From positions 124,001-188,000 of the forward strand of contig CAZGIM010000006.1 in NCBI GenBank assembly GCA_964525995.1: 64,000 nucleotides of DNA. The letters are read 5' to 3'. The notes beneath the pieces were generated by a model. It was not told the origin of the DNA. It ran no database searches and was given only the letters and a program-made list of their open reading frames with translations. This DNA is from CAIVAT01 sp964525995 (lineage in GTDB: Bacteria; Bacteroidota; Bacteroidia; Bacteroidales; FEN-979). This document shows positions 44,391 to 52,526 of this stretch, one piece after another. Both the position numbers and the translations under genes were made by a program. Every line of letters begins with the position of its first letter. The first letter of the stretch is position 1.

Positions 44391-45308
44391 ATGGAATATA
44401 TCGATTATTACAAAATCCTGGAAGTTAATAAAGAGGCGACCACTGCCGAGATCAAAAAGGCTTACCGCCGGTTAGCCCGAAAATACCATCCCGACCTGAA
44501 TCCGAATGACAAATCGGCCAAGGCTAAGTTTCAACAGATCAATGAGGCCCATGAAGTGCTGAGCGATCCTGAGAAGCGGAAGAAATACGATCGGTTTGGT
44601 CAGGATTGGAAACATGCGCAGGAGTCATCCCAAACCGGCTACGACCAGACAAAGCAGAAGCCCACTGGCACTTCGGCCGAAGGGCAATGGTACACCGGTG
44701 ATTTTGGAGACTATGATTTCTCCGACTTTTTCACCTCCATGTTTGGTTCCGGCGCCTCTGCCGGAAGGGGACGGAAAATCAAATTCCGTGGCAGTGACTA
44801 TCACGCCGATCTGCACCTGGATTTAAGCGAGGTTTACCGGACCCATCAAAAAACACTGACGGTTGATGGCAAAAAGATCAGGATTACCATCCCGGCCGGG
44901 GTCGAAAACGGGCAAACCATTAAGATCAATGGTTATGGAAGTCCTGGAACCAACGGAGGGCCCAACGGAGATCTCTATATTACCCTTTCGATCGGCGACC
45001 ATCCAAAATTTAAGAGAGAAGGCGATAATTTATTCGTTACAGCCTGGATCAACCTCTATACCGCAGTACTGGGCGGTGAAACGGTCATTGAAACTTTTGA
45101 CAGTCATGTACGGATCCATATTAAACCCGGGACCCAAAGCGGTACTAAAGTAAAGTTAAAGGGGAAGGGATTCCCGGTTTACAAAAAGGAACAGGAATTC
45201 GGTGATATGATCGTCACCCTGATGATTCAAATCCCTGAAAGTCTTTCTGTGCGAGAAAAAGAATTGTTCAATGAATTAGCTAAAATCAGACCCCATGGAA
45301 CCCGATGA
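44391..45308 (+). CDS. cbpA: DnaJ-class co-chaperone CbpA
   Basis: Type II J-protein of 305 residues without a zinc-finger domain. The J domain (about 4-70) contains HPD at 33-35 (KYHPDLNPND). A Gly/Phe-poor linker (about 75-120) leads to the C-terminal substrate-binding domains ('YHADLHLDLSEVYRTHQKTL', INGYGSPGTNGGPNGDLY, GTKVKLKGKGFPVY). It stimulates DnaK ATPase. It overlaps the cbpM-like gene by 14 bases, the usual cbpA-cbpM arrangement. Confidence 0.95.
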   Translation: MEYIDYYKILEVNKEATTAEIKKAYRRLARKYHPDLNPNDKSAKAKFQQINEAHEVLSDPEKRKKYDRFGQDWKHAQESSQTGYDQTKQKPTGTSAEGQWYTGDFGDYDFSDFFTSMFGSGASAGRGRKIKFRGSDYHADLHLDLSEVYRTHQKTLTVDGKKIRITIPAGVENGQTIKINGYGSPGTNGGPNGDLYITLSIGDHPKFKREGDNLFVTAWINLYTAVLGGETVIETFDSHVRIHIKPGTQSGTKVKLKGKGFPVYKKEQEFGDMIVTLMIQIPESLSVREKELFNELAKIRPHGTR

Positions 45309-45591
45309 TGAATTAATTACTCCCGTTACCCGGATTTGTGAAGAGTATCACATTGAACCGGCCTTTATCCATGAGCTGTGCGAATTTGGCTTAATAGACC
45401 TGACAGAAAGGGATGATCAGAAATATATCAGACATCAACGGATTCCGGAACTGGAACGAATGATTCATCTCCGGTATGAACTCGACATCAATGTAGCCGG
45501 CATTGAAGCCATCGGACACCTGCTGCAGCGGATCGAATCGTTGCAGCAGGAGATCAATTCACTCCGGAATCAGTTGCAACGATGGTTGTAG
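45295..45591 (+). CDS. cbpM: Chaperone modulator CbpM
   Basis: Small MerR-like helical protein of 98 residues (VTRICEEYHIEPAFIHELCEFGL, RLERMIHLRYELDINVAGIE-like core, coiled C-terminus RIESLQQEINSLRNQLQRW). CbpM binds the J domain of CbpA and inhibits it. The context directly after cbpA supports this. Confidence 0.9.
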   Translation: MEPDDELITPVTRICEEYHIEPAFIHELCEFGLIDLTERDDQKYIRHQRIPELERMIHLRYELDINVAGIEAIGHLLQRIESLQQEINSLRNQLQRWL

Positions 45592-45638
45592 GATGACGCC
45601 ATAACAATCTAACAACTGACCCCGACAGGGCCCCACCA

Positions 45639-45649
45639 CCCCGACGGGG
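45639..45649. other. Small CCCC-GAC-GGGG hairpin
   Basis: The core CCCCGACGGGG, preceded by a variant CCCCGACAGGG at 45620. The same core occurs at 2821-2831. In the 202-base gap between convergent cbpM and lplA it may assist termination. No T-tract. Confidence 0.35.
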
Positions 45650-45793
45650 ACCCACCACTCCGTTGGCATTCACTGAACCCGGACTGGTTAACAATGCAAA
45701 AATGGCAATTTTGATGGCATTGGCAGTAGCGTGCATCACAGGATTCATTATGCTAAGGCATGGCGTACGACGATGTCTGATGGAAAGCGACAC

Positions 45794-46777
45794 TCAGAAA
45801 AGCCCTGAAATGAATTCATCTTGGACCACTCCCGAGAAATAATCATCCAGGTTGAAACACGACAATGCCTCCCTGATCGATTGCTCCTGGTGTGGGATGC
45901 CGGTCAGCGCCTGCTCGATATCCTCGGTGTCGTATTTGCAAAAATAATCGCCGAAGATCTTGATATGCAGGATGGTGCCGTTATGAACATCGAGATCGAA
46001 CTCAAGTGTCCCGCCTTTCGCAGTTCTGATGATCTTACGGAAATTGTAATTGGGCGAGTATCCAAAATTCCATTCCCAGGTATTGTATTTATCCCTTACC
46101 AGATCATGGATCCGGTTGTGATCCTCTTCAGTAAGCTCAATGATGCGCGATTCGGGGTACTTATTCACCACATGTTCCTCAATCAGATCAGAAAACTGCA
46201 TGACTTCCATGGGCTCCTTCAGATGGTCGCTGATGTTGGTCACCCTACTGCGAACCGATTTTACAGCCTTGTCGCTGAATTTTGAAGGATCGGCATTCAG
46301 GGCTTCGCTCAGGTTGGTCATGTGGGCTGAAAACAGGAGGGTCCCATGATGCAGTACCCGGTTATTCCATATGTGTTCGGCATTTCCCGAGAATTTCAAC
46401 CCGCGGATCGTGAGATCATTCCTGCCTTCAAACCGGGCAGGTACTCCCAGCTTCACCATGACTTCGAGAATGGGTGCGGTATATTTTCGGAAGTCGATGA
46501 GATTATCACCTTCTCCTTTCCGGATGAAAGTAAAATTCAGATTTCCGAGATCATGAAAAACGGCGCCGCCTCCGCTCAGCCGCCTTACAACCGGGATATT
46601 GTGTTGTTTGACATAATTGATGTTGATCTCTGCCAGGGTATTCTGATGTTTCCCAACAATGACAGAAGGCGAATTTCGCCACAGCATGAAGGAATCTTCA
46701 TCGAAATTTTTCAGGACATACTCTTCCGTGGCAAGGTTGAAGTAGGGATCTGTATGATGTCGTTTAATGATCAGCAT
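45794..46777 (-). CDS. lplA: Lipoate-protein ligase A
   Basis: Protein of 327 residues (ATG at 46777). 'LATEEYVLKNFDEDSFMLWRNSPSVIVGKHQN' and 'VVRRLSGGGAVFHDLGNLNFTFI' (RRxSGGGxVxHD motif), KFSGNAEHIWNNRVLHHGTLLF. A C-terminal accessory domain is present. It activates lipoate with ATP and attaches it to E2 or H proteins. The GTG at 46786 is an alternative but lies closer to the promoter box. Confidence 0.95.
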   Translation of the reverse strand: MLIIKRHHTDPYFNLATEEYVLKNFDEDSFMLWRNSPSVIVGKHQNTLAEININYVKQHNIPVVRRLSGGGAVFHDLGNLNFTFIRKGEGDNLIDFRKYTAPILEVMVKLGVPARFEGRNDLTIRGLKFSGNAEHIWNNRVLHHGTLLFSAHMTNLSEALNADPSKFSDKAVKSVRSRVTNISDHLKEPMEVMQFSDLIEEHVVNKYPESRIIELTEEDHNRIHDLVRDKYNTWEWNFGYSPNYNFRKIIRTAKGGTLEFDLDVHNGTILHIKIFGDYFCKYDTEDIEQALTGIPHQEQSIREALSCFNLDDYFSGVVQDEFISGLF

Positions 46778-46793
46778 AATTCGCACATTTTTG

Positions 46794-46801
46794 CAAAATT
46801 A
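46794..46801 (-). promoter_or_regulatory. -7 box for lplA
   Basis: The minus strand reads TAATTTTG, 16 bases before the lplA ATG at 46777. Confidence 0.5.
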
Positions 46802-46891
46802 TAGATTTATAGGATATTGTGTTATAGGACACTTCGAAACATAGATCGGTTGTTTTTATTTAAAAAATGATTACCGGATATGATAAAACAG

Positions 46892-46899
46892 TACATTTG
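46892..46899 (+). promoter_or_regulatory. -7 box for the acyltransferase gene
   Basis: TACATTTG matches TAnnTTTG, 35 bases before the ATG at 46935. No convincing -33 TTG. Confidence 0.4.
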
Positions 46900-46934
46900 T
46901 GGGTTCAATCCGGCGTACCCTGCCCTCCTGATTC

Positions 46935-47819
46935 ATGGATAAGCTCATCTATTATCTGTTCCGGATCCTCATTAGCCTTTTCACCTTAATGCCTCTGAGG
47001 ATACTTTACGGATTCTCTGATATCTTGCACCTTTTCATCAGGGATGTAATGCACTACCGGAGGAAGGTTGTCAACTCAAATCTCAAAAACAGCTTCCCCG
47101 GAAAAAGCAACACAGAAATTAAGGAGATTGCCCGGCAATATTATCGCCATCTTTCCGACATTTTGGTCGAAAGCCTGAAATCTTTTTCGATGCGGGAGGA
47201 TGATCTGATCAAAAGATACCGGTACCTAAACCCCGAACTTCTGGATGACTGCTTTAGACAAGGAAAATCGGTGATCTGTGTGGCGGGTCATTACGGGAAC
47301 TGGGAATGGGGTGGTGCCGCTTCAGGTAAACAGCTCAGACATAAGCCCATCGGATTCTATAAACCCCTGTCAAACTCATTTATCGATGAATATGTACAGA
47401 AAACCAGGGCCACTGGACGAACCCGGCTTGCTTCCATAACCCGGACTGCCGAGACTTTCGAACACGACTGGGGAGAACCTGCCATTTTTTTCATGATTGC
47501 CGATCAAAGTCCATCCAGCGACCGACTTGCTTTTTGGGTTAATTTTCTGAATCAGGATACGGCAACTTTGCACGGCCCCGAAAAATATGCCCTGCTGCAC
47601 CGGCTCCCGGTCTTTTTCGCTTTTGTGACAAAGGTGAAAAGAGGATATTATACCGTCGAATTCACACTGATTGAACCCGACCCGCAACAAACAAAAACGG
47701 GTGAAATCACCACTCGCTTTATGAAACTACTGGAACAGGAAATCAAAAACCAACCCGCCTATTACCTCTGGTCCCACCGGAGATGGAAACTTAATAGGCA
47801 TAAAGAAAAAGGTGAATAA
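46935..47819 (+). CDS. Lipid A biosynthesis acyltransferase (LpxL/HtrB family)
   Basis: Protein of 294 residues with an N-terminal membrane anchor (LIYYLFRILISLFTLMPLRI) and the family HxxxxE motif His119-Glu124 in AGHYGNWEW. The PAIFFMIADQSPSSD block and the C-terminal 'QPAYYLWSHRRWK' also fit. It transfers acyl chains to lipid A precursors (or, in some Bacteroidota homologues, to other acyl acceptors) at the inner membrane. The stop is followed by the short reiteration AACAAGTA-AACAAGTG. Confidence 0.9.
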   Translation: MDKLIYYLFRILISLFTLMPLRILYGFSDILHLFIRDVMHYRRKVVNSNLKNSFPGKSNTEIKEIARQYYRHLSDILVESLKSFSMREDDLIKRYRYLNPELLDDCFRQGKSVICVAGHYGNWEWGGAASGKQLRHKPIGFYKPLSNSFIDEYVQKTRATGRTRLASITRTAETFEHDWGEPAIFFMIADQSPSSDRLAFWVNFLNQDTATLHGPEKYALLHRLPVFFAFVTKVKRGYYTVEFTLIEPDPQQTKTGEITTRFMKLLEQEIKNQPAYYLWSHRRWKLNRHKEKGE

Positions 47820-47849
47820 GAGAACAAGTAAACAAGTGACCGGAAATCA

Positions 47850-47892
47850 TTTCACTCATTCACTCATTCACTCATTCACTCATTCACTCAAT
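47850..47892 (-). repeat. Octamer array TGAATGAG downstream of the aconitase gene
   Basis: Five units of CATTCACT on the plus strand, that is TGAATGAG on the sense strand of the aconitase-family gene, whose stop lies 2 bases away. Confidence 0.85.
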
Positions 47893-47893
47893 C

Positions 47894-49693
47894 CTACAAC
47901 AGTCCCCCGTTCCTGTAAATTGCGAGCTGGGCATCGTAGAATTTATCGATTCTTGCTGTTTTTCCGTTTCGCAGGTTAGTGAGTTCACCGGTTACGAAAT
48001 CCACGCGGATCCGGTCGCCATGCTGAATTTCGGCGGCTGAAAGAATGTCGGGCTTATAGGTAAGGATCGGAAGAGCTGCGTTGATAGCATTCCGTTCGTA
48101 GATCGCCCCATAGGATTCGGCTAAAATACAACTGATTCCCAGCGAAAGGAAACAGTCAACAGCCTGCTGGCGACTGCTGCCGGCGCCGAAATTCTTTTGT
48201 GTAATCACGATGTCGCCCGGGGAAGCTTTCTTTGCAAAATCCTCGAATCCTTTGAGGTTGTCGAAGGTATATTGACCCATCTCCTTGATATCGGTGATCG
48301 TCAGATACCGGTTGTGGAAGATCATGTCGGTATCGATATCATCTTTGGGGATAAGCCAAACAGTCCCTTCCACAGCAGTGGGCTTTTCACGCTTCACCCT
48401 TTCTTTTGCAATGGCCTTGATAGCGCCGGTCTTAGTGAATTCAGCGGGTTTATCAGGGATCCTATCCGGGGTGGTGATGAAACCTGCTACAGCTGAAGCA
48501 GCAACCACGGAAGGTGATGCCAGATATACCATGCCTTTACCTTGCTTCCCTTCGAAATTGCGGTTGCCGGTGCTGATGGTCACCTCGCCGGGACCATTCT
48601 GACCGATCTGACCGGCGGCACAACCGGCACAACCCGCATTCGAGACCAGCACGCCGGCTTCCTTGAAGACCTGGATCAGCCCTTCATCCATGGCTTTGGC
48701 CCAGATGGCATCGGTGGCCGGTACGATCTTTAATACCACGCCGGGAGCGACTTTGCGTCCACGGAGTACCTTCGCGGCTTCCCGTAGGTCTTCGATCCGG
48801 CCATTGGTGCAACTGCCGATGAATCCGGAGTCGATCTTCACATTCCTGACGGTTTCAATGGAGATATCGTCGTGCGGGTGACCCGGTTTGGCTACCATAG
48901 TCACGAACTTGCTGAGATCGAGATCAAATACCTTGTCGTAAACGGCGTCAGGATCGGCTGTTACCGGCTGATAATCATTTCCTGTGAGCAGTTTCATCTC
49001 ATTCAGCAGGGTAGGAGAAGTCGGGAACAGGATGATAATGACTCCCATTTCGGTACCCATTGAAGCAATGGTGATACGTTCGGCGAGGGTGAATTTTTCA
49101 GTTTCAGCCCCGTAGATCTCCACAGAGTATCCCAACAGTTTGTTGGCCCCGAAGATCGATAACAGGTTCAGAACAATGTCTTTGGCCGACAATGCAGCCG
49201 GTCTGGTTCCGTTCAGGTTGATTTTTACCGAAGCGGGAACCTTGAACCAGACAGCTCCTTTTGCCCATGCGGCGGCAATGTCCTGGTCGCCCATCCCCTG
49301 TCCGAAAGAGGCGATGGCTCCCATGATGTTCGCATGCGAATCGGTCGAAACAAAGGTACTGCCCGGCCAGGCAAGTCCCTTATCGATGGCTAAATGGGTG
49401 CCGATCCCGGAATTCACGTCATAGACCCGGATGCCATTTTCGCGTGCAAACTGGCGGCAATAGTGCTGGTTAGCAGCATATTTCTGGTCCGATCCGCCGG
49501 GGTTACAGTCGAAGGTAAAGATGGTCTTCGACGGATCTGCAACAGTCAGCCCGTTGTCTAAAATGTTTTTTACCACGTTCGCCCCACCGAAATCACGGGC
49601 AGCGCGGGTATCGATAAGTACATCCACAATGTCGGCTGGTTTAACGACAGCCTGGTTGCTGTGGGCTGCAAGAATTTTTTCAATGATGGTCAT
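47894..49693 (-). CDS. Aconitase-family hydratase (large and small domains in one chain)
   Basis: [4Fe-4S] hydro-lyase of 599 residues. Cluster Cys ligands are Cys295 (FIGSCTNGR), Cys355 and Cys358 (NAGCAGCAAG). The swivel domain follows in the same chain (DDIDTDMIFHNRYLT, KNFGAGSSRQQAVDC). The size and order resemble short, prokaryotic aconitases and LeuCD/homoaconitase fusions rather than AcnA or AcnB. An isocitrate/isopropylmalate-type dehydrogenase lies two genes upstream on the same strand, so aconitate hydratase in the TCA route is the favoured role. Isopropylmalate or homoaconitate substrates cannot be excluded. Bracketed by complementary octamer arrays. Confidence 0.85.
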   Translation of the reverse strand: MTIIEKILAAHSNQAVVKPADIVDVLIDTRAARDFGGANVVKNILDNGLTVADPSKTIFTFDCNPGGSDQKYAANQHYCRQFARENGIRVYDVNSGIGTHLAIDKGLAWPGSTFVSTDSHANIMGAIASFGQGMGDQDIAAAWAKGAVWFKVPASVKINLNGTRPAALSAKDIVLNLLSIFGANKLLGYSVEIYGAETEKFTLAERITIASMGTEMGVIIILFPTSPTLLNEMKLLTGNDYQPVTADPDAVYDKVFDLDLSKFVTMVAKPGHPHDDISIETVRNVKIDSGFIGSCTNGRIEDLREAAKVLRGRKVAPGVVLKIVPATDAIWAKAMDEGLIQVFKEAGVLVSNAGCAGCAAGQIGQNGPGEVTISTGNRNFEGKQGKGMVYLASPSVVAASAVAGFITTPDRIPDKPAEFTKTGAIKAIAKERVKREKPTAVEGTVWLIPKDDIDTDMIFHNRYLTITDIKEMGQYTFDNLKGFEDFAKKASPGDIVITQKNFGAGSSRQQAVDCFLSLGISCILAESYGAIYERNAINAALPILTYKPDILSAAEIQHGDRIRVDFVTGELTNLRNGKTARIDKFYDAQLAIYRNGGLL

Positions 49694-49702
49694 ATGTGTA
49701 TT

Positions 49703-49762
49703 GATTGAATGACTGATTGATTGATTGATTTAGTGAGTGAGTGAATGAGTGAATGAGTGAAT
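49703..49762 (-). repeat. Octamer array upstream of the aconitase gene
   Basis: Plus strand TGATTGAT, then TGAATGAG units. On the sense strand it reads CTCATTCA, then ATCAATCA, to 10 bases before the aconitase ATG at 49693. It has no start or stop codon in that direction. Confidence 0.85.
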
Positions 49763-49764
49763 TC

Positions 49765-49952
49765 AAAGGGTGATTTGTTTGATCAAGGTAGCGTTTCTTT
49801 GGTTTTTTTTGTTGATGTTTTCGCGTGGTGATGAAAATGGATGAAAACCTCAGAGTATCATTTCTCAGTTCCTGAAATTTCTTTGATTTTAGCATATTGC
49901 ACTCAACCAGGAGTTCCATCCCAAAAAACGATTCATCGGCTTTTTCAATCAC
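49765..49952 (-). pseudogene. Truncated four-helix-bundle protein gene
   Basis: The readable part (IEKADESFFGMELL, LVECNMLKSKKFQELRND) matches the C-terminal half of the intact gene at 50666 (IEEADESLFWMELL). The homology also includes about 45 bases of downstream sequence and the adjacent array. The 5' half is missing. The sequence switches from gene to octamer array at 49952, where both share CAATCAC. A one-base change in the A-run near the 3' end also shifts the frame past the normal stop. This is a decayed duplicate. Confidence 0.85.
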
Positions 49953-50019
49953 TCATTCACGCAATCACCTATTCAGTATTTTTTTATTCACTCATTCACT
50001 CATTCACTCATTCACTCAT
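49953..50019 (-). repeat. Octamer array downstream of the HD gene
   Basis: Plus strand TTCACTCA units (four clean, two degenerate). The sense strand of the HD gene reads TGAATGAG. It runs up to the HD stop codon and marks the breakpoint of the truncated gene. Confidence 0.85.
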
Positions 50020-50568
50020 TTATTTCAGCCTCTCCCTGAAGGGCTCAAAGGTCATGAAATCGGCATGATGCACGATATAGGCCTCAACCGATCGTTTGAT
50101 CTTGTCGCCTTCGCCAGCATGGGCTGCAATTATGTGGCACACGGCAGGAGGTACCCCGCACTGCTCGGCTAACGATACACCAGAGAAGGGATGTCGTAGG
50201 TATTTCCCATATTTTCCCTGGAACGATTTTCCGTTCGCGTCGAGTTCGTATTCAAGCAACTTGCCGACATCGGCCAGGATCGCCCCGGCAATAAGGACAT
50301 CCATATCGACCGGCATGTCGGTGCCAAAAAACTCGTTCATCTTTTTGCCGGCATCGCGGGCTACATGGACTACACAACGCTTGTGCGCCATGAACGATAC
50401 GTTGAGATCGGGTCCCGCCAGCAGTGTGAACGGTATTTTATTGAGGTCATCGGCGGTCAGAACGCTCCGTTCGAGCGCCAGTTCCCAGGTTTTTGCAGTT
50501 TTTTCCCGGAGATCCGGATCTTCGATCCACATGAGCTCCGGCCAGAGGGTTACGATTTCTTGTGTCAT
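50020..50568 (-). CDS. HD-domain hydrolase-like protein
   Basis: Protein of 182 residues with an HD-superfamily layout: MAHKRCVVHVARDAGKKM (His62), GAILADVGKLLEYE (the usual HD pair appears as Ala99-Asp100), RHPFSGVSLAEQCGVP, HIIAAHAGEGD and VEAYIVHHADF. Such proteins are often metal-dependent phosphohydrolases. The substituted first His of the HD pair means activity is uncertain. It sits between the isocitrate dehydrogenase and aconitase genes on the same strand and is bracketed by complementary octamer arrays of about 66 bases each. Confidence 0.82.
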   Translation of the reverse strand: MTQEIVTLWPELMWIEDPDLREKTAKTWELALERSVLTADDLNKIPFTLLAGPDLNVSFMAHKRCVVHVARDAGKKMNEFFGTDMPVDMDVLIAGAILADVGKLLEYELDANGKSFQGKYGKYLRHPFSGVSLAEQCGVPPAVCHIIAAHAGEGDKIKRSVEAYIVHHADFMTFEPFRERLK

Positions 50569-50578
50569 AGTATAAAAG

Positions 50579-50645
50579 ATTGAGTGAATGAGTGAATGAG
50601 TGAATGTGTGAATGAGTGATTGAGTGAATGAGTGAATGAGCGAAT
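50579..50645 (-). repeat. Octamer array upstream of the HD gene
   Basis: Eight TGAATGAG-type units on the plus strand (CTCATTCA on the HD sense strand), ending 10 bases before the HD start. It is complementary in sequence to the array after the same gene. Confidence 0.88.
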
Positions 50646-50665
50646 TTAAAGAGTGATTTGTTTGA

Positions 50666-51046
50666 TCAGGGTTGCGTTTCTTTGGATTTTTTTGTTATTG
50701 TTTTTCGTGCTGTACTGAATATTGATAAAAGTTCCATGGCCTCATTTTGTAGATCCTGAAGTTTCTCTGGTTTTACAATTTTACTTTCGGTCAGCAGTTC
50801 CATCCAAAAAAGCGATTCATCGGCTTCTTCAATCACAATACATAATTTGGCAATAAATTCAGCTTTCGAACGAGCACGGCAACAAGAACGGTAATTCGCT
50901 GCCACTGAGGTCCCTGATCTTAATAACTGTTTGCCAATAATCTGACATTCACCGGTTTTTGGTAAAGATTGGAAAAGCCTTATTATCCGTAATGCATAAT
51001 CCTTTGTTCGATTTCTTAATGCCTCGTTAAACGCATTTTTCTCCAT
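50666..51046 (-). CDS. Four-helix-bundle protein (23S rRNA intervening-sequence-protein family)
   Basis: Helical protein of 126 residues (ATG at 51046): RTKDYALRIIRLFQSLPKTG, IGKQLLRSGTSVAANYRSCCRARSKAEF, CIVIEEADESLFWMELL. It matches the family first seen in 23S rRNA intervening sequences, now found scattered in Bacteroidota. Homologues form pentamers with a basic surface, and the function is unknown. It lies between the arrays 50579-50645 and 51082-51117, which are inverted relative to each other. A decayed second copy lies at 49765-49952. A start at 51064 is also possible. Confidence 0.9.
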   Translation of the reverse strand: MEKNAFNEALRNRTKDYALRIIRLFQSLPKTGECQIIGKQLLRSGTSVAANYRSCCRARSKAEFIAKLCIVIEEADESLFWMELLTESKIVKPEKLQDLQNEAMELLSIFSTARKTITKKSKETQP

Positions 51047-51081
51047 TTCTATTAGGAATACCAAATATCTGTCTTATTAAT

Positions 51082-51117
51082 AATCACTCATTCACTCATT
51101 CACTCAATCACTCATTT
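51082..51117 (-). repeat. Octamer array downstream of the isocitrate dehydrogenase gene
   Basis: Plus strand TTCACTCA units (four). The sense strand of the dehydrogenase gene reads TGAATGAG, the usual downstream orientation. It ends 12 bases before the stop codon. Confidence 0.85.
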
Positions 51118-51129
51118 GTTTATAAATGT

Positions 51130-52326
51130 CTAACGCCTGATCTTCGCGATGATGGCATCCGCCATCTGGGTGGTGTTGGCAGCTCCTTTTTCGAATACAT
51201 CGGGTTTGCCGGGGAGTTTCATCATGTCGTAGGTCTTTACTTTTCCCTCCTCAACAACTTCGGCCACCGCTTTCTGGATAGTTTCCGAGATGGAATGTTC
51301 CCCGATGTGATCGAGCATCATGCAGGCCGACATGATCATGGCAATCGGGTTCACGATGGAGGGTTTAAATTCGGCATACTTCGGGGCCGAACCGTGGGTT
51401 GGCTCAAATACCGCGATCTCGGGACCGATGTTGGCGCTGCAAGCAAAACCAAGCCCGCCGATAAGTCCGGCAAATCCGTCAGAAACGATATCACCGAACA
51501 TGTTACCGGCAACGATCACGCGATAGGTCTCAGGATTTTTCGTCAGCCACATCATCTGTGCGTCGATGTTCGTATTCTGCACCTTGATGTCGGGATATTC
51601 GGTTTTCGACATCTCCTGGGCAATCTTCAGCATCATCCCGGAAGTTTCGCGGATCACATTGGGTTTTTCACACACCGTAACGGTGTCGATCCCTTTTGAT
51701 TTGGCATATTCAAAGGCAGCCTTTACAATCCGTGTCGTATATTTCTTCGTGAAGATACGGGTCGAAACCGCGAGTTCCGGTCTCGGACACCAGGCAAAGT
51801 TATCCCTGAACTTTTTATGGGTCATCAGTGCATCGTAAACCTGATCAGGTGGGTTGGTCCATTCGACTCCGCCGTATAACCCTTCGGTATTCTGGCGGAA
51901 AATCATGGTATCCACGACGGGTTCCTCAACAACTCCTCCAAATCCGCGGCGGATGAAGTTTAACGGATTTCCTTTAAAGGTGCGGCAGGGCCGAATGCAG
52001 ATGTCAAGATCGTATTTTTGACGCATGCTGACGATTGGACTATAGTAAACGTATCCCTTCCCTTTGAGATCGGGAGAGAGTTCGGCTTCGGCCTTGTCTT
52101 TCGGTTTGGAGGTGATGGCGCCGAACAGCCCTATTTTGTGTTCTTCCAATAATTTCTGGGTTCTTACAGGAAAGGGATCTCCCTCCTTGCACCAGAACTC
52201 CCAACCGATATCACCATGTACATATTCAGCGTCAAAACCGGCTGCATCTAAAACCCGAATCGCTTCGTTAAGCACTAATTTCCCGATACCATCGCCAGGC
52301 ATCGTCACGATTGTTCTCTTTGACAT
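51130..52326 (-). CDS. Isocitrate/isopropylmalate dehydrogenase family protein
   Basis: Protein of 398 residues (ATG at 52326, with an alternative in-frame ATG at 52335). N-terminus 'IVTMPGDGIGKLVLNEAI', substrate region 'DICIRPCRTFKGNPLNFIRRG', FRQNTEGLYGGVEW, metal and cofactor motifs in 'GNMFGDIVSDGFAGLIGGLG' and 'AVFEPTHGSAPKYA'. It decarboxylates isocitrate (or isopropylmalate) oxidatively. The neighbouring aconitase supports the TCA role, but the family alone does not decide between substrates or between NAD and NADP. Confidence 0.88.
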   Translation of the reverse strand: MSKRTIVTMPGDGIGKLVLNEAIRVLDAAGFDAEYVHGDIGWEFWCKEGDPFPVRTQKLLEEHKIGLFGAITSKPKDKAEAELSPDLKGKGYVYYSPIVSMRQKYDLDICIRPCRTFKGNPLNFIRRGFGGVVEEPVVDTMIFRQNTEGLYGGVEWTNPPDQVYDALMTHKKFRDNFAWCPRPELAVSTRIFTKKYTTRIVKAAFEYAKSKGIDTVTVCEKPNVIRETSGMMLKIAQEMSKTEYPDIKVQNTNIDAQMMWLTKNPETYRVIVAGNMFGDIVSDGFAGLIGGLGFACSANIGPEIAVFEPTHGSAPKYAEFKPSIVNPIAMIMSACMMLDHIGEHSISETIQKAVAEVVEEGKVKTYDMMKLPGKPDVFEKGAANTTQMADAIIAKIRR

Positions 52327-52371
52327 ATCTATCATTATTGGTTAATAATTAATGGATTAACAATGTTGGTA

Positions 52372-52379
52372 CAAAGATA
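52372..52379 (-). promoter_or_regulatory. -7 box for the isocitrate dehydrogenase gene
   Basis: The minus strand reads TATCTTTG, 45 bases before the ATG at 52326. Confidence 0.5.
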
Positions 52380-52441
52380 CCATTCAACGGCGAATCTACC
52401 ATAGTCTGTGAAAAAAAATAGGCCGATAACTCCCGATTGGT

Positions 52442-52449
52442 TAATTTTG
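52442..52449 (+). promoter_or_regulatory. -7 box for cca
   Basis: TAATTTTG matches TAnnTTTG. Transcription would start near 52456, upstream of the octamer array, so the array would be in the transcribed leader. Confidence 0.5.
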
Positions 52450-52466
52450 CCATCTGTTTATTTTTG

Positions 52467-52520
52467 CATTCACTCATTCACTCATTCACTCATTCACTCA
52501 ATCACTCAATCACTCATTCA
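52467..52520 (+). repeat. Octamer array in the leader of cca
   Basis: Seven TTCACTCA/ATCACTCA units end 6 bases before the GTG start. They are in frame with cca and free of stops and standard starts, which makes a long spurious N-terminus appear. Confidence 0.88.
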
Positions 52521-52526
52521 AAAAAG

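Noticed and set aside
49703..52520. Octamer arrays as a CRISPR-like array
   Set aside because: Units are contiguous or nearly so, with no unique spacers of 25-40 bases, and no cas gene is present.
52437..52526. N-terminal HSLIHSFTHS extension of Cca
   Set aside because: The frame opens inside the promoter box and consists of the octamer array. GTG at 52527 matches the start of the conserved domain.
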